In this document: piece by piece, positions 36,656 to 45,550 of the stretch
Layout: each line of letters opens with the position of its first letter
Position numbering within the stretch: position 1 is the first letter of the stretch
Assembly: GCA_963730165.1 (NCBI GenBank)
Contig: CAVSQS010000002.1
Span: forward strand, 744,001-808,000
DNA from: DASSQJ01 sp963730165
GTDB taxonomy: Bacteria > Actinomycetota > Actinomycetes > Actinomycetales > Dermatophilaceae
Direction: 5' to 3'
Length of the DNA: 64,000 bases
Notes under the pieces: model-generated
Told to the model about the DNA's origin: nothing
What the model saw: only the letters and a program-made list of their open reading frames with translations
The model's database searches: none
Program-made: the position numbers and the translations under genes

Positions 36656-37888
36656 TCAGCAGAAGGGCGGGCGGGCGTCAACGGTCATCGACCGCCGGCC
36701 GGCCCAGCGCCACACCCGGGCAGCCCGGTCGCGGTCCTCGTCGGTGACGAGGTTGCCCATCCAGCGCAGTGCGAGCGTCATCAGCCAGTCACTGCGCATG
36801 CCGATCGGCCCGAGCGCGGACAGCACCCGTGGCACGGTGAACACCCCGGCCAGGCGGCGGGCGATGGAGAACGCCTCGCCGTAGTGGTCGCGCAGCAGCG
36901 CCGGCCAGGTGACCGACAGGTCGTGGTCGAGGTGCGCCGCCACGAGGCGGCCGGTCTCGAGGCCGTAGTCGATGCCCTCGCCGTTGAGCGGGTTCACGCA
37001 GGCCGCGGCGTCACCGACCAGCGCCCAGTTGCGCCCGGCGACGTTGCTCACCGCGCCGCCCATCGGCAGCAGCGCGCTCGTGGGCAGCCGCTGCTCCCCG
37101 ACGAGGCCGAAGTCCTCGCGTCGGAGGTCGGCGTACCGGCGCATCAGCGGCTTGACGGCGATGTCGGCCGGACGCGCGGTCGTCGCCAGCGTGCCGACAC
37201 CGACGTTCACCTGCCCGTCACCGAGGGGGAAGATCCAGCCGTACCCGGGCAGTGCCTCGCCGTGCTCGCCACGCAGCTCGAGGTGGCTGCTGATCCACGG
37301 GTCGTCGGACCGCTCGGAGTTGACGTAGCTGCGACCCGCGACGGCGAAGACCGTGTCCCGGTGCCACTCACGGCCCAGCACCTTGCCGAGGCCGGAGCGC
37401 ACGCCGTCGGCCACGACCAGCCGCTCACAGCCGATGTCGAAGGTCTCGTCGCCCCGGCGGAAGGTGACCGAGCGCACCCGCCCGCCCTCCACCGTGGCGT
37501 CGACGGCCTTGGCCCCCTCGACCCCCGTGGCCCCAGCCTTGAGCGCCGAAGTGCGGATGCCGTCGTCGAGCTCGGTGCGGGGCACGGCCGAGCCGTGGTC
37601 GGGCAGGGAGCCCCCGGGCCACGGGAGGTGGAGGACCTGGCCGAAGCCATGGGCGCGCAGCCCGTGGTTGACGGTGTGCGCCCGCACCCACTCGCCGAGG
37701 TCGAGGAGGTCCAGCTCGGCGATGGCGCGCGGGGTCAGGCCGTCGCCGCAGGTCTTGTCGCGGGGGAAGGTGGCGGCATCGGCGAGGACCACGTCGCGGC
37801 CGTCGCGGGCCGCCCACGCGGCGGCTGCCGACCCGGCGGGACCGGCACCGACGACGAGCACGTCCGTGTGGAGGGGGGTGGTGGCCAC
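36656..37888 (-). CDS. menJ: Geranylgeranyl-reductase-family FAD enzyme, probable menaquinone side-chain reductase
   Basis: A 410-residue flavoprotein. The N-terminal dinucleotide-binding motif is VVGAGPAGSAAAAW (12-25), followed by the family motif FPRDKTCGDGLTPRAI (41-56), and further on GDAAACVNPLNGEGIDYGLE, the FAD-ribityl region. Relatives reduce geranylgeranyl groups; M. tuberculosis MenJ (Rv0561c), in the same gene neighbourhood, reduces one double bond of menaquinone-9. Placement between menF and menD supports that role here. GTG 37888. The symbol rests on synteny and family membership, not on a unique motif. Confidence 0.82.
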   Translation of the reverse strand: MATTPLHTDVLVVGAGPAGSAAAAWAARDGRDVVLADAATFPRDKTCGDGLTPRAIAELDLLDLGEWVRAHTVNHGLRAHGFGQVLHLPWPGGSLPDHGSAVPRTELDDGIRTSALKAGATGVEGAKAVDATVEGGRVRSVTFRRGDETFDIGCERLVVADGVRSGLGKVLGREWHRDTVFAVAGRSYVNSERSDDPWISSHLELRGEHGEALPGYGWIFPLGDGQVNVGVGTLATTARPADIAVKPLMRRYADLRREDFGLVGEQRLPTSALLPMGGAVSNVAGRNWALVGDAAACVNPLNGEGIDYGLETGRLVAAHLDHDLSVTWPALLRDHYGEAFSIARRLAGVFTVPRVLSALGPIGMRSDWLMTLALRWMGNLVTDEDRDRAARVWRWAGRRSMTVDARPPFC

Positions 37889-37942
37889 GCGGCGATTCTC
37901 GCAAGCAGGACGCCCAGGTACCCAATCGACCTCGACGGACCC

Positions 37943-39694
37943 CTACCCGGACAGCGCCCGCGCGGCGAGGGCACGCAGGTCGGCGTGCGCCCGCCGGTGG
38001 CCGTGCCGGTCCACCCGGACCTCGACGACGCCGAGCCCGGCAGGGGTCCGGGCGACGAGGTCGCGCAGCTCCTCGCGCGAGCCGGCCAGGTCGTGCCGGA
38101 CGCCATGCGCTCGGCAGAGCGCGGCGAGGTCGGTGCTCGTCGGGGTGCCGAAGACCCGCTCGAAGAACCCGGCCCGCCCGGGTTCCCCCTGCTCGAGGGT
38201 GGTGAAGATGCCGCCGCCGTCGTCGTTGACGACCACGACGGTGAGGTCGGGCCGCGGCTCGTCGGGACCGATGAGGAGGCCGTTGGCGTCGTGGAGGAAG
38301 GTCAGGTCGCCGAGGAGGGCGTGGGTGGGGCGACCCGTCCCCAACCCCACCCCGAGCGCGGTCGAGACCATCCCGTCGATGCCGGCCAGGCCGCGGTTGG
38401 CGAACACCCGGACCCCGCCCTCGGGGTCGCGGCGTCCGGTGGTGGCGAGGTCGAGGTCGCGGACCGGGTTGGAGGACCCGACGACCAGCACCCCGTCGGC
38501 GGGCAGCGCATCGTGGACGGTCGCGGCTACCGCCAGGCCGCTCGCCCACGGAAGGCCCTCGGCGGCAACGGCTTCGGCGACGCGCTGACCGGCCTCGTCC
38601 CAGGCACGCGCCCACGCACCGCGCTCTCCTACCCCCTGTCGCGTGACCGGGTCGCACTCGACGGCGGACCACGGATGGACGGTGCCGGCGACGTGTGCCG
38701 GGTCCGGCCACGTCGTGGTGCAGGTGACCACCTCGACCCGCATCCCCGGCCGGCGGAGCAGCCCGGCCACCGGGCGGGCGAGGGTCGCCCGGCCGACCAC
38801 GACGACCCGCTCGGGCAGGTGCTCGTCCAGCCAGTCGGTGACCGTGAGCAGCAGAGGACCGTGCGGGAGCGCCCGGGCGCGGGCGCTCGGGCCCGCGAAC
38901 GGCTCGGCGACCACGGGGTAGCCCCTCGCCGCGGCCCATTCGACGGCCACCCGGCCACTGACGGTGCCGCGGCTCTCGCCGACGACGACGAGGGTGCGCT
39001 CGACCTCCTCGACGAGCCCGTCCACCCCCTCGGCCGGGGCGGCGGTGCGGGGCCGTGGCCGGACGTCGACCCACGGGGCACCGCCCTCCCTCCCGCGGAG
39101 GTGCGCCGGTAGGGGGGCGTCGTCGGGACCGGGGACGAGCGGCTCGCGGAAGGCGACGTCGAGGTGCACCGGGCCGGGGTCGCCCCCCAGCACACCGCGC
39201 GCACCGGCGAGCGCGCGGCACACGGTGCTGCGCCACCCTGCGGGCCGCACGTCCCCGACCGCAGGCAGGGCGTCGGCGGCAGGCAGGTCCGCCTCGAAGC
39301 GGGTGGCGCCCGCGAAGAGGCCCGGCTGGGTGGTGGTCTGGTTCGCCCCGGTCCCGCGCAGCTCGTGCGGCCGGTCCGCGCTGACGACGAGGAGGGGGAT
39401 GTGGGCGTGGTGGGCCTCGAGGACCGCCGGGTGCAGGTTGGCCACGGCGGTGCCGGAGGTCGTGACGACCGCCACCGCCCGCCCGCCCGAGCCCCTGGCG
39501 AGCCCGAGGGCGAGGAACCCGGCCGACCGCTCGTCGACGCGGACGTGCAGCCGGAGCCGCCCCGCCGCGTCGGCGGCCGCGAGGGCGTAGGCGAGAGGGG
39601 CCGACCGCGAGCCGGGCGCCAGCACCATCTCGCGCACGCCACCGCGGACGAGCTCGTCGACGAGCACCGTCGCCAGGGCGGTGGACGGGGTCAC
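37943..39694 (-). CDS. menD: SEPHCHC synthase (MenD)
   Basis: A 583-residue ThDP enzyme that joins isochorismate and 2-oxoglutarate, committing carbon to menaquinone. Visible are APGSRSAPLAYAL (25-37), VRVDERSAGFLALGLARG with the catalytic Glu, VTTSGTAVANLHPAVLEAHH, and LGDLTFLHDANGL near 455-470, the Mg/ThDP site. Start: GTG 39694, because TPSTALATVLVDELVRGGVR lines up with the start of known MenD proteins; GTGs at 39712 and 39727 would add residues without support. It lies 54 bp upstream of the reductase gene on the same strand. Confidence 0.92.
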   Translation of the reverse strand: MTPSTALATVLVDELVRGGVREMVLAPGSRSAPLAYALAAADAAGRLRLHVRVDERSAGFLALGLARGSGGRAVAVVTTSGTAVANLHPAVLEAHHAHIPLLVVSADRPHELRGTGANQTTTQPGLFAGATRFEADLPAADALPAVGDVRPAGWRSTVCRALAGARGVLGGDPGPVHLDVAFREPLVPGPDDAPLPAHLRGREGGAPWVDVRPRPRTAAPAEGVDGLVEEVERTLVVVGESRGTVSGRVAVEWAAARGYPVVAEPFAGPSARARALPHGPLLLTVTDWLDEHLPERVVVVGRATLARPVAGLLRRPGMRVEVVTCTTTWPDPAHVAGTVHPWSAVECDPVTRQGVGERGAWARAWDEAGQRVAEAVAAEGLPWASGLAVAATVHDALPADGVLVVGSSNPVRDLDLATTGRRDPEGGVRVFANRGLAGIDGMVSTALGVGLGTGRPTHALLGDLTFLHDANGLLIGPDEPRPDLTVVVVNDDGGGIFTTLEQGEPGRAGFFERVFGTPTSTDLAALCRAHGVRHDLAGSREELRDLVARTPAGLGVVEVRVDRHGHRRAHADLRALAARALSG

Positions 39695-39760
39695 GGGCGT
39701 GGATTCTGCCACCGGGCCCGGTGGCACGCCCCCTACGCCCGCGATCGCCCGACGGATGGG

Positions 39761-40912
39761 TCATCCCCGGCGCACCTCCACCTCGGTCACCGACCGCACG
39801 GCGGCGCGGAGGAAGTCGCCGGCCGAGGCGGCCCACGCCTCCAGCCCCTCGTCGCACTCGCCGGCAGGACGGGGGCCATAGGCGCCTCCGTGCCGGCCTC
39901 CGCCGCCCGACGCACTGCGGAGCGCGTCGACGTACCCGCCGAACGCGTGCTGGCGCACGTCGACCGGCAGCCCCTCGCCCACGCACAGTGTGGTCCAGCC
40001 GGGCCGGCTCGGGTTGGGGGTGAGATCGAGGCCGGGGACGGGATCGCCCGCCTGCTCGACGGAGAGCACCCTGACCGCATCCGGGACGGGGAACAGCCCC
40101 ACCGGCGCCCCGGTGGTCAGGACGTGGGTGACCCGGTGTCCCCGGGCGAACCCCGGGTCGCTCGCCAGAGCCGCCGCGAGGATGCCGCCCTGGCTGTGCC
40201 CGACGAGGATGACCGGGTCGTCGGCTGCGGCGTGCGCCGACCCCGCCCGCGCCCGGTCGAGCGCTGCCGCAGCCCCGGCGGCGGCCACCGTGACCCCGCC
40301 GGCCCCGGCGGTGACCGCGCGGACGTCGGTGGTGAGGTCGAACGGGTTGGCGCCCGCCTCGGGTGACCAGTGCTGGGTGCCCGGCACCACGACCACCCAG
40401 GCGGACCCACCCTCGGGAGCGGCGAGCTCCACGACGCGCACCCGACCGCCGTCCAGACCTGCCCCGGCGGCAACCAGGTCGGCAGGTCCGTCGATCCGAC
40501 GACCCGGCCAGGTCGAGGGCACGTCGGTGAGCACCGGTACCCCGGGACGATCCGAGAACCACCCGACACCGCCACCGAGGTCGGCACCCCGGGCGACCGA
40601 CCGCATCACGAGGGCGACCCCCCGCTCGACCTCCTCGTAGGCCCGGGCCACCATCCGCAGTCGCCCCGCCAGTACCTCCAGCCCGACAGAGGCTCCGAGC
40701 AGGCCGCCGGGACCCGCCGCCGAGAGGACCTGCCCCTCCAGCCCCACCCACCTCACCGCCAGCTCCACGTCGCCCGTCCCCGGGACCGGTGGCGGCCGGC
40801 ACCGGGCGGCCGCGAGCAGCCCGCCGGCGGCGTGGCGGACCTCCTCCGCCGCGAGGTCCGCCGCCGACGCCGCCGCGTGGAGCGCCTCCGAACGGACCCC
40901 TACCCGGCTCAC
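39761..40912 (-). CDS. Alpha/beta hydrolase with helical N-terminal domain, WXG-gene partner
   Basis: About 383 residues. The first ~120 are Ala-rich and helical (ALHAAASAADLAAEEVRHAA), like the N-terminal domain of secreted ESX-type proteins. The rest is an alpha/beta hydrolase: AWVVVVPGTQHW, the nucleophile elbow VILVGHSQGGILAAAL (Ser near 238), and a late Asp and His in SVEQAGDPVPGLDL and VDVRQHAFGGYVD. No signal peptide. The WXG-like gene is directly upstream (13-nt gap), so the two probably form a type VII substrate pair. GTG 40912 is chosen; GTG 40924 is also in frame. It occupies the place where M. tuberculosis has bpoC between menC and menD, so a MenH-like role is an alternative, though the helical N-terminus argues against it. 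Confidence 0.6.
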   Translation of the reverse strand: MSRVGVRSEALHAAASAADLAAEEVRHAAGGLLAAARCRPPPVPGTGDVELAVRWVGLEGQVLSAAGPGGLLGASVGLEVLAGRLRMVARAYEEVERGVALVMRSVARGADLGGGVGWFSDRPGVPVLTDVPSTWPGRRIDGPADLVAAGAGLDGGRVRVVELAAPEGGSAWVVVVPGTQHWSPEAGANPFDLTTDVRAVTAGAGGVTVAAAGAAAALDRARAGSAHAAADDPVILVGHSQGGILAAALASDPGFARGHRVTHVLTTGAPVGLFPVPDAVRVLSVEQAGDPVPGLDLTPNPSRPGWTTLCVGEGLPVDVRQHAFGGYVDALRSASGGGGRHGGAYGPRPAGECDEGLEAWAASAGDFLRAAVRSVTEVEVRRG

Positions 40913-40925
40913 CCAGCCGCCCACG

Positions 40926-41201
40926 TCACGCCGCGACACCGAGGCCGCGCAGGAGGCGCTGCTCCGCCCGGACCAGCTCGGCGAGGGCGGCAGCCGACTC
41001 GGCGAGCACACCGAGGTCGACGGCGCACTCCGCGAGCGCGGCCCGACGCTCCTCGACGTACTCCCAGTACCGCTCGGCCGCGTCCCCGTTCCACCACACG
41101 AGCGCCGAGCGGCCGAGAACCTCCCGCTGCGCCTGGGCCACCCCGCGTGCCCGGACCGCCCACTCCGCGAGCCGGTCCAGCTCGACCGCCGACGTCTCCA
41201 T
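40926..41201 (-). CDS. WXG100-like small helical protein
   Basis: A 91-residue, all-helical, signal-less protein with WNG at residues 37-39 in ALVWWNGDAAERYWEYVEER, at the centre of the chain as in WXG100/EsxA-type proteins. Two helices of about 30 residues flank the turn. ATG 41201 has a strong purine-rich Shine-Dalgarno (GGAGGGGGGAG). It precedes the hydrolase gene by 13 nt. Such proteins usually form a dimer with, or a secretion signal for, the partner. No ESX membrane gene is close by (the remnants are 36 kb away). Confidence 0.65.
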   Translation of the reverse strand: METSAVELDRLAEWAVRARGVAQAQREVLGRSALVWWNGDAAERYWEYVEERRAALAECAVDLGVLAESAAALAELVRAEQRLLRGLGVAA

Positions 41202-41384
41202 GGCTCCCCCCTCCACCGACCCCTCCATCCGACCGCGGGCACGGAGCGGACGGTAGGGACCACCGCCGGCCTGTGGACGACGACGCGGCGCCCTCGGGGC
41301 TGGGGATGCGCACCTCCGACGGCCTGACGGTCGACGCGACCACCAGTCCCCTCCCGCGCGGACCCCCCACCTACGCTGGCACCC

Positions 41385-42779
41385 ATGCCCCACCACGACC
41401 TCCTCATCGTCGGCAGCGGCTCGGGCAACTCCCTGCTGACCCGTGAGATCCACGGTCTCGACATCGCCATCGTCGAGAAGGGCACGTTCGGGGGCACCTG
41501 CCTGAACGTCGGCTGCATCCCGACGAAGATGTTCGTGCTCCCGGCCGACCGGGTCGTCGAGGCGCGCGACGCGGCGAGGCTCGGCGTCCGCTTCGACGCT
41601 CCCGAGGTCGACTGGCCCGCCATCCGCGACCGCATCTTCGGCCGCATCGACCCGCTCGCGCGCCGTGGGGAGGCCTACCGCCGCCGGCAGGACGACGTCA
41701 CGCTCTACCGCACCACGGCCCGGTTCACCGGGGAGCGGCGCCTCGCCCTCGACACCGGCGAGGAGGTCACCGCCGACCGGATGGTGATCGCGGCGGGCAG
41801 CAGGGCGCTCGGGCTGGACGTCGAGGGCCTCACCGGCGCCGACCCGGAGCGCGGCGTGCACACCTCAGACACGGTGATGCGGATGGACGCGCTGCCGGCA
41901 CGGATGGCCATCGTCGGCGGGGGCTTCGTGGCCTGCGAGATGGCGCACGTCTTCGACGCACTCGGTGTGCACGTCACCCAGGTGCAGCGCTCCGGCGCCC
42001 TGCTCGTGCACGAGGAGGTCGAGGTCTCGAAGCGGGTCACCGACGTGGCACGGCACCGGTACGACCTGCGGCTCTCGACCACGGTCCGCGCCGCCGAGCA
42101 CGTCTCCGGTGTCTGGCGGCTCGGACTCGACGGTCCCGGGGGGCCAAGCCACGTGGAGGCCGAGGCGGTGCTGCTGGCCGTCGGTCGCCGCCCGAACTCC
42201 GACCTGCTCGACGCCGAGGCCGGTGGCATCGCCACCCACGACGACGGCCGGGTCGTCGTCGACGCGCAGAAGCGGACGAGCGTCCCCGGCGTGTGGGCGC
42301 TCGGTGACGTGTCGAGCGAGTTCCAGCTCAAGCACGTCGCGAACGGGGAGGCCCGCCTCGTCGCGCACAACGTGGCGGTCGACCTCGGCCGTACCGAGGG
42401 CTCGCCGTGGTGCGACGACGACCGACCGGTGCCGCACGCCGTCTTCGGCCACCCGCAGGTGGCGTCGTTCGGCCCCACCGCCGCGCAACTCGACGAGGCG
42501 GGCACGCCGTACGTCAGCGCGGTGCAGTCCTTCGCCGACGTCGCGTACGGTTGGGCGCTGGAGGACCCGGTGGGCCTGCTCACCGTGCACGCCTCACCCG
42601 ACGGGCGCGTGCTGGCAGCGCACTGCGTCGGCTACCAGGCCTCGACGCTCATCCAGCCGCTCATCCAGGCGGCCACCTTCGGGCAGCACGCGCACGACGT
42701 AGCCCGCGGCCAGTACTGGATCCACCCGGCGCTGGCGGAGGTCGTCGAGAACGCCCTGCTCGGGCTCGACCTCGACTGA
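41385..42779 (+). CDS. mtr: Mycothione reductase
   Basis: A 464-residue class I pyridine nucleotide-disulfide oxidoreductase. FAD motif LLIVGSGSGNSLL (6-18), redox-active disulfide GGTCLNVGCIPTKM (Cys39/Cys44), NADPH motif MAIVGGGFVACEMAHVF, second FAD segment TSVPGVWALGDVS, and the C-terminal HPALAEVVENALL with the acid/base His. The GSGSGN start and overall pattern distinguish mycothione reductase from glutathione or lipoamide reductases. It recycles oxidised mycothiol, the actinobacterial thiol buffer, so it also marks the taxonomy. ATG 41385; convergent with the heliorhodopsin gene with only 3 nt between them. Confidence 0.9.
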   Translation: MPHHDLLIVGSGSGNSLLTREIHGLDIAIVEKGTFGGTCLNVGCIPTKMFVLPADRVVEARDAARLGVRFDAPEVDWPAIRDRIFGRIDPLARRGEAYRRRQDDVTLYRTTARFTGERRLALDTGEEVTADRMVIAAGSRALGLDVEGLTGADPERGVHTSDTVMRMDALPARMAIVGGGFVACEMAHVFDALGVHVTQVQRSGALLVHEEVEVSKRVTDVARHRYDLRLSTTVRAAEHVSGVWRLGLDGPGGPSHVEAEAVLLAVGRRPNSDLLDAEAGGIATHDDGRVVVDAQKRTSVPGVWALGDVSSEFQLKHVANGEARLVAHNVAVDLGRTEGSPWCDDDRPVPHAVFGHPQVASFGPTAAQLDEAGTPYVSAVQSFADVAYGWALEDPVGLLTVHASPDGRVLAAHCVGYQASTLIQPLIQAATFGQHAHDVARGQYWIHPALAEVVENALLGLDLD

Positions 42780-42782
42780 TCC

Positions 42783-43631
42783 TCAGGTCGGGATGAGGAC
42801 GTTGGCGAAGATCTGCCACGCGAGCACGGACTTGGCGACCAGGCTGAGGATGACGTACTGCCGCTCGCCGAAGAGGTAGTCACGCCAGCGACCGACCTGT
42901 CGGTACTGGAGCCACTGGTTGACCGCGAAGGTGTTGAAGAGCACGAAGAGGCTGGCGATGATGCCCCACACGAACCCCGGGGGGCCCTCACCGTCGAGCA
43001 CCGCGATCGTGACGACGAGGTAGGCCGCGATGGCGACCCACGGGCCGATCCCGGCCACGCAGCCGAACCAGAAGGGCGTCCACCACGCCCGGGTCCCGCG
43101 GGCCGAGGACTCGTCCCGGCCGTGCATCAGCCCGTTGTTCGCCACCTCCATGAGCCACCCGAAGAGGATCATCGCGATGTTCGCGAAGGCCAGCCCCACG
43201 AGTGCCGCGAGGTCGGTGATCCCGGTGACGAGGGCGATGAGCACGATCATCAGCGTCGACGACAGCGCGTACTCGACCCAGCGGAACCTGTTGCGGCCGC
43301 GCTCGAGCTCGGCGACGTACCGGGGGAACCCCCACGGCGACACCACGAGGAGGTGGAAGAAGGCCGACAGGAACAGGAAGCTCGCCGTGGCCGCGGCGAG
43401 CGGCACGTCGAGGACCCCGGACAGCGTGCCCTGCTCCAGCGGCGTGCCCGGCGGCCCCCCGAGGGCGAAGGTCGACACGGGCAGGGTGAAGTCGGTGGCG
43501 AGGGCGAGCATCACGAACCCCGACACGAGGTGCAGCAGGCCCATCACGCCGTTGAACGTGCGCAACCGGCGTGCCGCACGGTCGGGAACGGTCACCGAAC
43601 GGGTCTGGAGCTCCAGAGGAGGTGCGGACAT
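42783..43631 (-). CDS. Heliorhodopsin
   Basis: A 282-residue seven-helix membrane protein. Helix 7 has the retinal-binding lysine in ILSLVAKSVLAWQIFANVLI (Lys267), and helix 3 has the counterion Glu in RFRWVEYALSSTLMIVLI (Glu120), both at the positions and in the wording of heliorhodopsins. FNTFAVNQWLQYRQVGRWRD (helix 6 and loop) is also characteristic. Heliorhodopsins bind retinal with inverted topology (N-terminus inside) and have slow photocycles; proposed roles include sensing and modulation of partner enzymes. No retinal-making gene (blh, crtY) is visible here. ATG 43631 is preferred over an upstream in-frame start. Neighbours are mycothione reductase and a VOC protein, so a redox or light-stress link is conceivable but unproven. 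Confidence 0.88.
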   Translation of the reverse strand: MSAPPLELQTRSVTVPDRAARRLRTFNGVMGLLHLVSGFVMLALATDFTLPVSTFALGGPPGTPLEQGTLSGVLDVPLAAATASFLFLSAFFHLLVVSPWGFPRYVAELERGRNRFRWVEYALSSTLMIVLIALVTGITDLAALVGLAFANIAMILFGWLMEVANNGLMHGRDESSARGTRAWWTPFWFGCVAGIGPWVAIAAYLVVTIAVLDGEGPPGFVWGIIASLFVLFNTFAVNQWLQYRQVGRWRDYLFGERQYVILSLVAKSVLAWQIFANVLIPT

Positions 43632-43653
43632 GCCCCTACTTCCGCCGGCGACC

Positions 43654-43681
43654 GGCCCGTGGATGCACCCGTCCACGGGCC
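43654..43681. terminator. Hairpin between VOC and heliorhodopsin genes
   Basis: GGCCCGTGGA (43654-43663) pairs with TCCACGGGCC (43672-43681) around an 8-nt loop. It lies 7 bp after the VOC gene stop and 22 bp before the heliorhodopsin start on the minus strand. It may end the menC-VOC transcript, or act as a leader structure on heliorhodopsin mRNA. Confidence 0.5.
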
Positions 43682-43688
43682 GCCGGGC

Positions 43689-44444
43689 TCACGCAGGCGG
43701 GGGCGGCTGCGGGCTGCGGTCGGTGAGGCAGTAGACGCGGCCCACGGGGTCGAGCATCACCGTCCAGAACGCGTTCTCCCGCACGACCGTGGCCCCGGCC
43801 TCGACGTGCCGGGCGACGTCGGCCGCGCGGTCGGCGCAGGCGAGGTCGACGTGGCCGCGCACCGGGCCGTCCTCCTCGTCGAGCCGCTGGAACAGCACCC
43901 GCAGCGGGATGTGCGGCGGGCGCACCAGGGAGGAGAAGCCGGGCTCGTCGGATGTGCGCAGCTCCCACCCGGTGAGCGCGGACCAGAACGCGGTCTCGTC
44001 GGCCCAGCGCGAGCGGGGGACGTCGAGGCATGCCTGGTCGAGGATGCTCGAGAGCCCCTCGCGCACCTGTCCCTCCTGCCCGTGCCACGTCGTGAGGCAG
44101 AACGGGAAGCCGCCCGGCGAGCGCATCAGCACGACGGTGCCGCCGATCGCTCCCACCCGCTCCGCACCCAGGCCCTCGGCGCGCACGGCGGCCACGTGGA
44201 CGTCGTCGACGTCGAGGTCGAGGTGGACGCCCCCGCCGTCCCCGACCGCCTGCAGCTTGACCCACGGCTCGCCCTGCCGCGGCAGCAGCGTCGAGAACTC
44301 CCCGTCGGCGCCCCGCTCGGGGGCCAGCCGGCTGCCGGAGACGTGGGCCCAGAAGCGCCAGGAGGTGTCCGCGTCCGAACGGGGGGTGTCGAGGAACACC
44401 CACACCCGCCGGACCACGGGCGCACCGCGGTCGTGCCCGTTCAT
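43689..44444 (-). CDS. Two-domain VOC (glyoxalase/bleomycin-resistance fold) protein
   Basis: A 251-residue protein with two VOC-type halves. The first begins VVRRVWVFLDTPRSDADTSW and ends near GGTVVLMRSPGGFPFCLTTW. The second includes WADETAFWSALTGWELRTSD and ends WTVMLDPVGRVYCLTD. These are the beta-alpha-beta-beta-beta modules of glyoxalase-like enzymes, of the kind often called glyoxalase domain proteins in actinobacteria. Substrate unknown. ATG 44444 overlaps the menC stop by 4 nt, so it is translated together with menC. Confidence 0.75.
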   Translation of the reverse strand: MNGHDRGAPVVRRVWVFLDTPRSDADTSWRFWAHVSGSRLAPERGADGEFSTLLPRQGEPWVKLQAVGDGGGVHLDLDVDDVHVAAVRAEGLGAERVGAIGGTVVLMRSPGGFPFCLTTWHGQEGQVREGLSSILDQACLDVPRSRWADETAFWSALTGWELRTSDEPGFSSLVRPPHIPLRVLFQRLDEEDGPVRGHVDLACADRAADVARHVEAGATVVRENAFWTVMLDPVGRVYCLTDRSPQPPPPA

Positions 44445-45442
44445 CTCGCTGCTCCCTCCTCGAGGACCGCGTGGCAGGCTGCCACCCGGCTGTGCCACCA
44501 CGCCACTCGCTCCGCCGGCGCCTCCCAGCGGTCGAGCAGCCCCGGATCCGCGTCGACGCGGCGGACCGGGAGCCGGCCGTCGTCGGGGAGCAGCGACGGT
44601 GTCGCGACGTCGCCGCCCAGCAGGGCGACGGTACCCAGCCCGCAGGCGTGGTCGAGGGCCGGCAGCGCGGCGGCCAGTGCGACGCCGGCGGCCGTCCCGA
44701 CGCTGGTGTCGACGGCGGACGACACCACGGCGGGGAGGCCGCACTCCTCGACGACCTCCAGCGCCCGGCGAACACCCCCGAGGGGCGCGACCTTGACGAC
44801 GACGAGGTCCGCCGCTTCCAGGTCACGGACGCGCAGCGGGTCCTCGGCCTTGCGGACGGACTCGTCCGCGGCCACCGCGACGTCGACCCCCCGCCGGGCG
44901 AGCAGCACGCGCAGGTCGCGCAGCTCCTCCACGGTGGCGCACGGCTGCTCGGCGTACTCCAGGTCGGATGCCGACAGCCGGCCGATGACGTCCGCGGCCT
45001 CCTCCACACCCCAGGCGCCGTTGGCGTCGACCCGGATGCGGCCACCCGCCCCCAGGGCGTCGCGCACGGCCGCCACCCGGTCGACGTCGTCCTGCGGCCG
45101 CTGGCCCCGCTCGGCGACCTTGACCTTCGCCGTCCTGCAGCCGGGGAACCGGGCCAGGACGCCGGGGACCTCGGCCGGATCCACGGCCGGGACGGTGGCG
45201 TTGACCGGCACGAACGCGCGCACCGGCTCGGGCCACTCGGCCCACGCCGACTCGACCGCCGCCGCGAGCCACCTCGACGCCTCGACCGGCCCGTACTCCG
45301 GGAAGGGTGCGAACTCCCCCCACCCGCTCGGGCCCCTGACGAGTGCCGCCTCGCGGACCTCCAACCCCCTGAACCGGACCCGCATCGGCAGCGCCACGAC
45401 CCGCACCGTCCCGAGGAGGTCCCCGAGCTCAGGTAGGTCCAT
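44441..45442 (-). CDS. menC: o-Succinylbenzoate synthase (MenC)
   Basis: A 333-residue enolase-superfamily enzyme that dehydrates SHCHC to o-succinylbenzoate. The active-site set is complete: Lys106 and Lys108 in TAKVKVAERG, Asp139 in RVDANGAW, Glu165 in YAEQPC, Asp193 in AADESVRK and Lys217 in VVKVAPLGG. ATG 45442. Divergent from menB by 108 bp; the shared intergenic region presumably carries both promoters. The 3' end overlaps the VOC gene. Confidence 0.92.
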   Translation of the reverse strand: MDLPELGDLLGTVRVVALPMRVRFRGLEVREAALVRGPSGWGEFAPFPEYGPVEASRWLAAAVESAWAEWPEPVRAFVPVNATVPAVDPAEVPGVLARFPGCRTAKVKVAERGQRPQDDVDRVAAVRDALGAGGRIRVDANGAWGVEEAADVIGRLSASDLEYAEQPCATVEELRDLRVLLARRGVDVAVAADESVRKAEDPLRVRDLEAADLVVVKVAPLGGVRRALEVVEECGLPAVVSSAVDTSVGTAAGVALAAALPALDHACGLGTVALLGGDVATPSLLPDDGRLPVRRVDADPGLLDRWEAPAERVAWWHSRVAACHAVLEEGAAR

Positions 45443-45550
45443 GGGGGCAGCCTAGGCAGCGCGCTCGCTCGACCCGGCCGGAGTCGTGGCCCGTCCACCG
45501 GCCACCGAGGCCGGGGCCGGGTCCCCGACGGCCCGGCTAGCCTTGCGGCC

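Noticed and set aside
37425..40802. 1125-codon open frame on the minus strand across menD and the hydrolase
   Set aside because: Arg/Gly/Pro-rich low-complexity translation with no family features, running through two recognisable genes in another frame.
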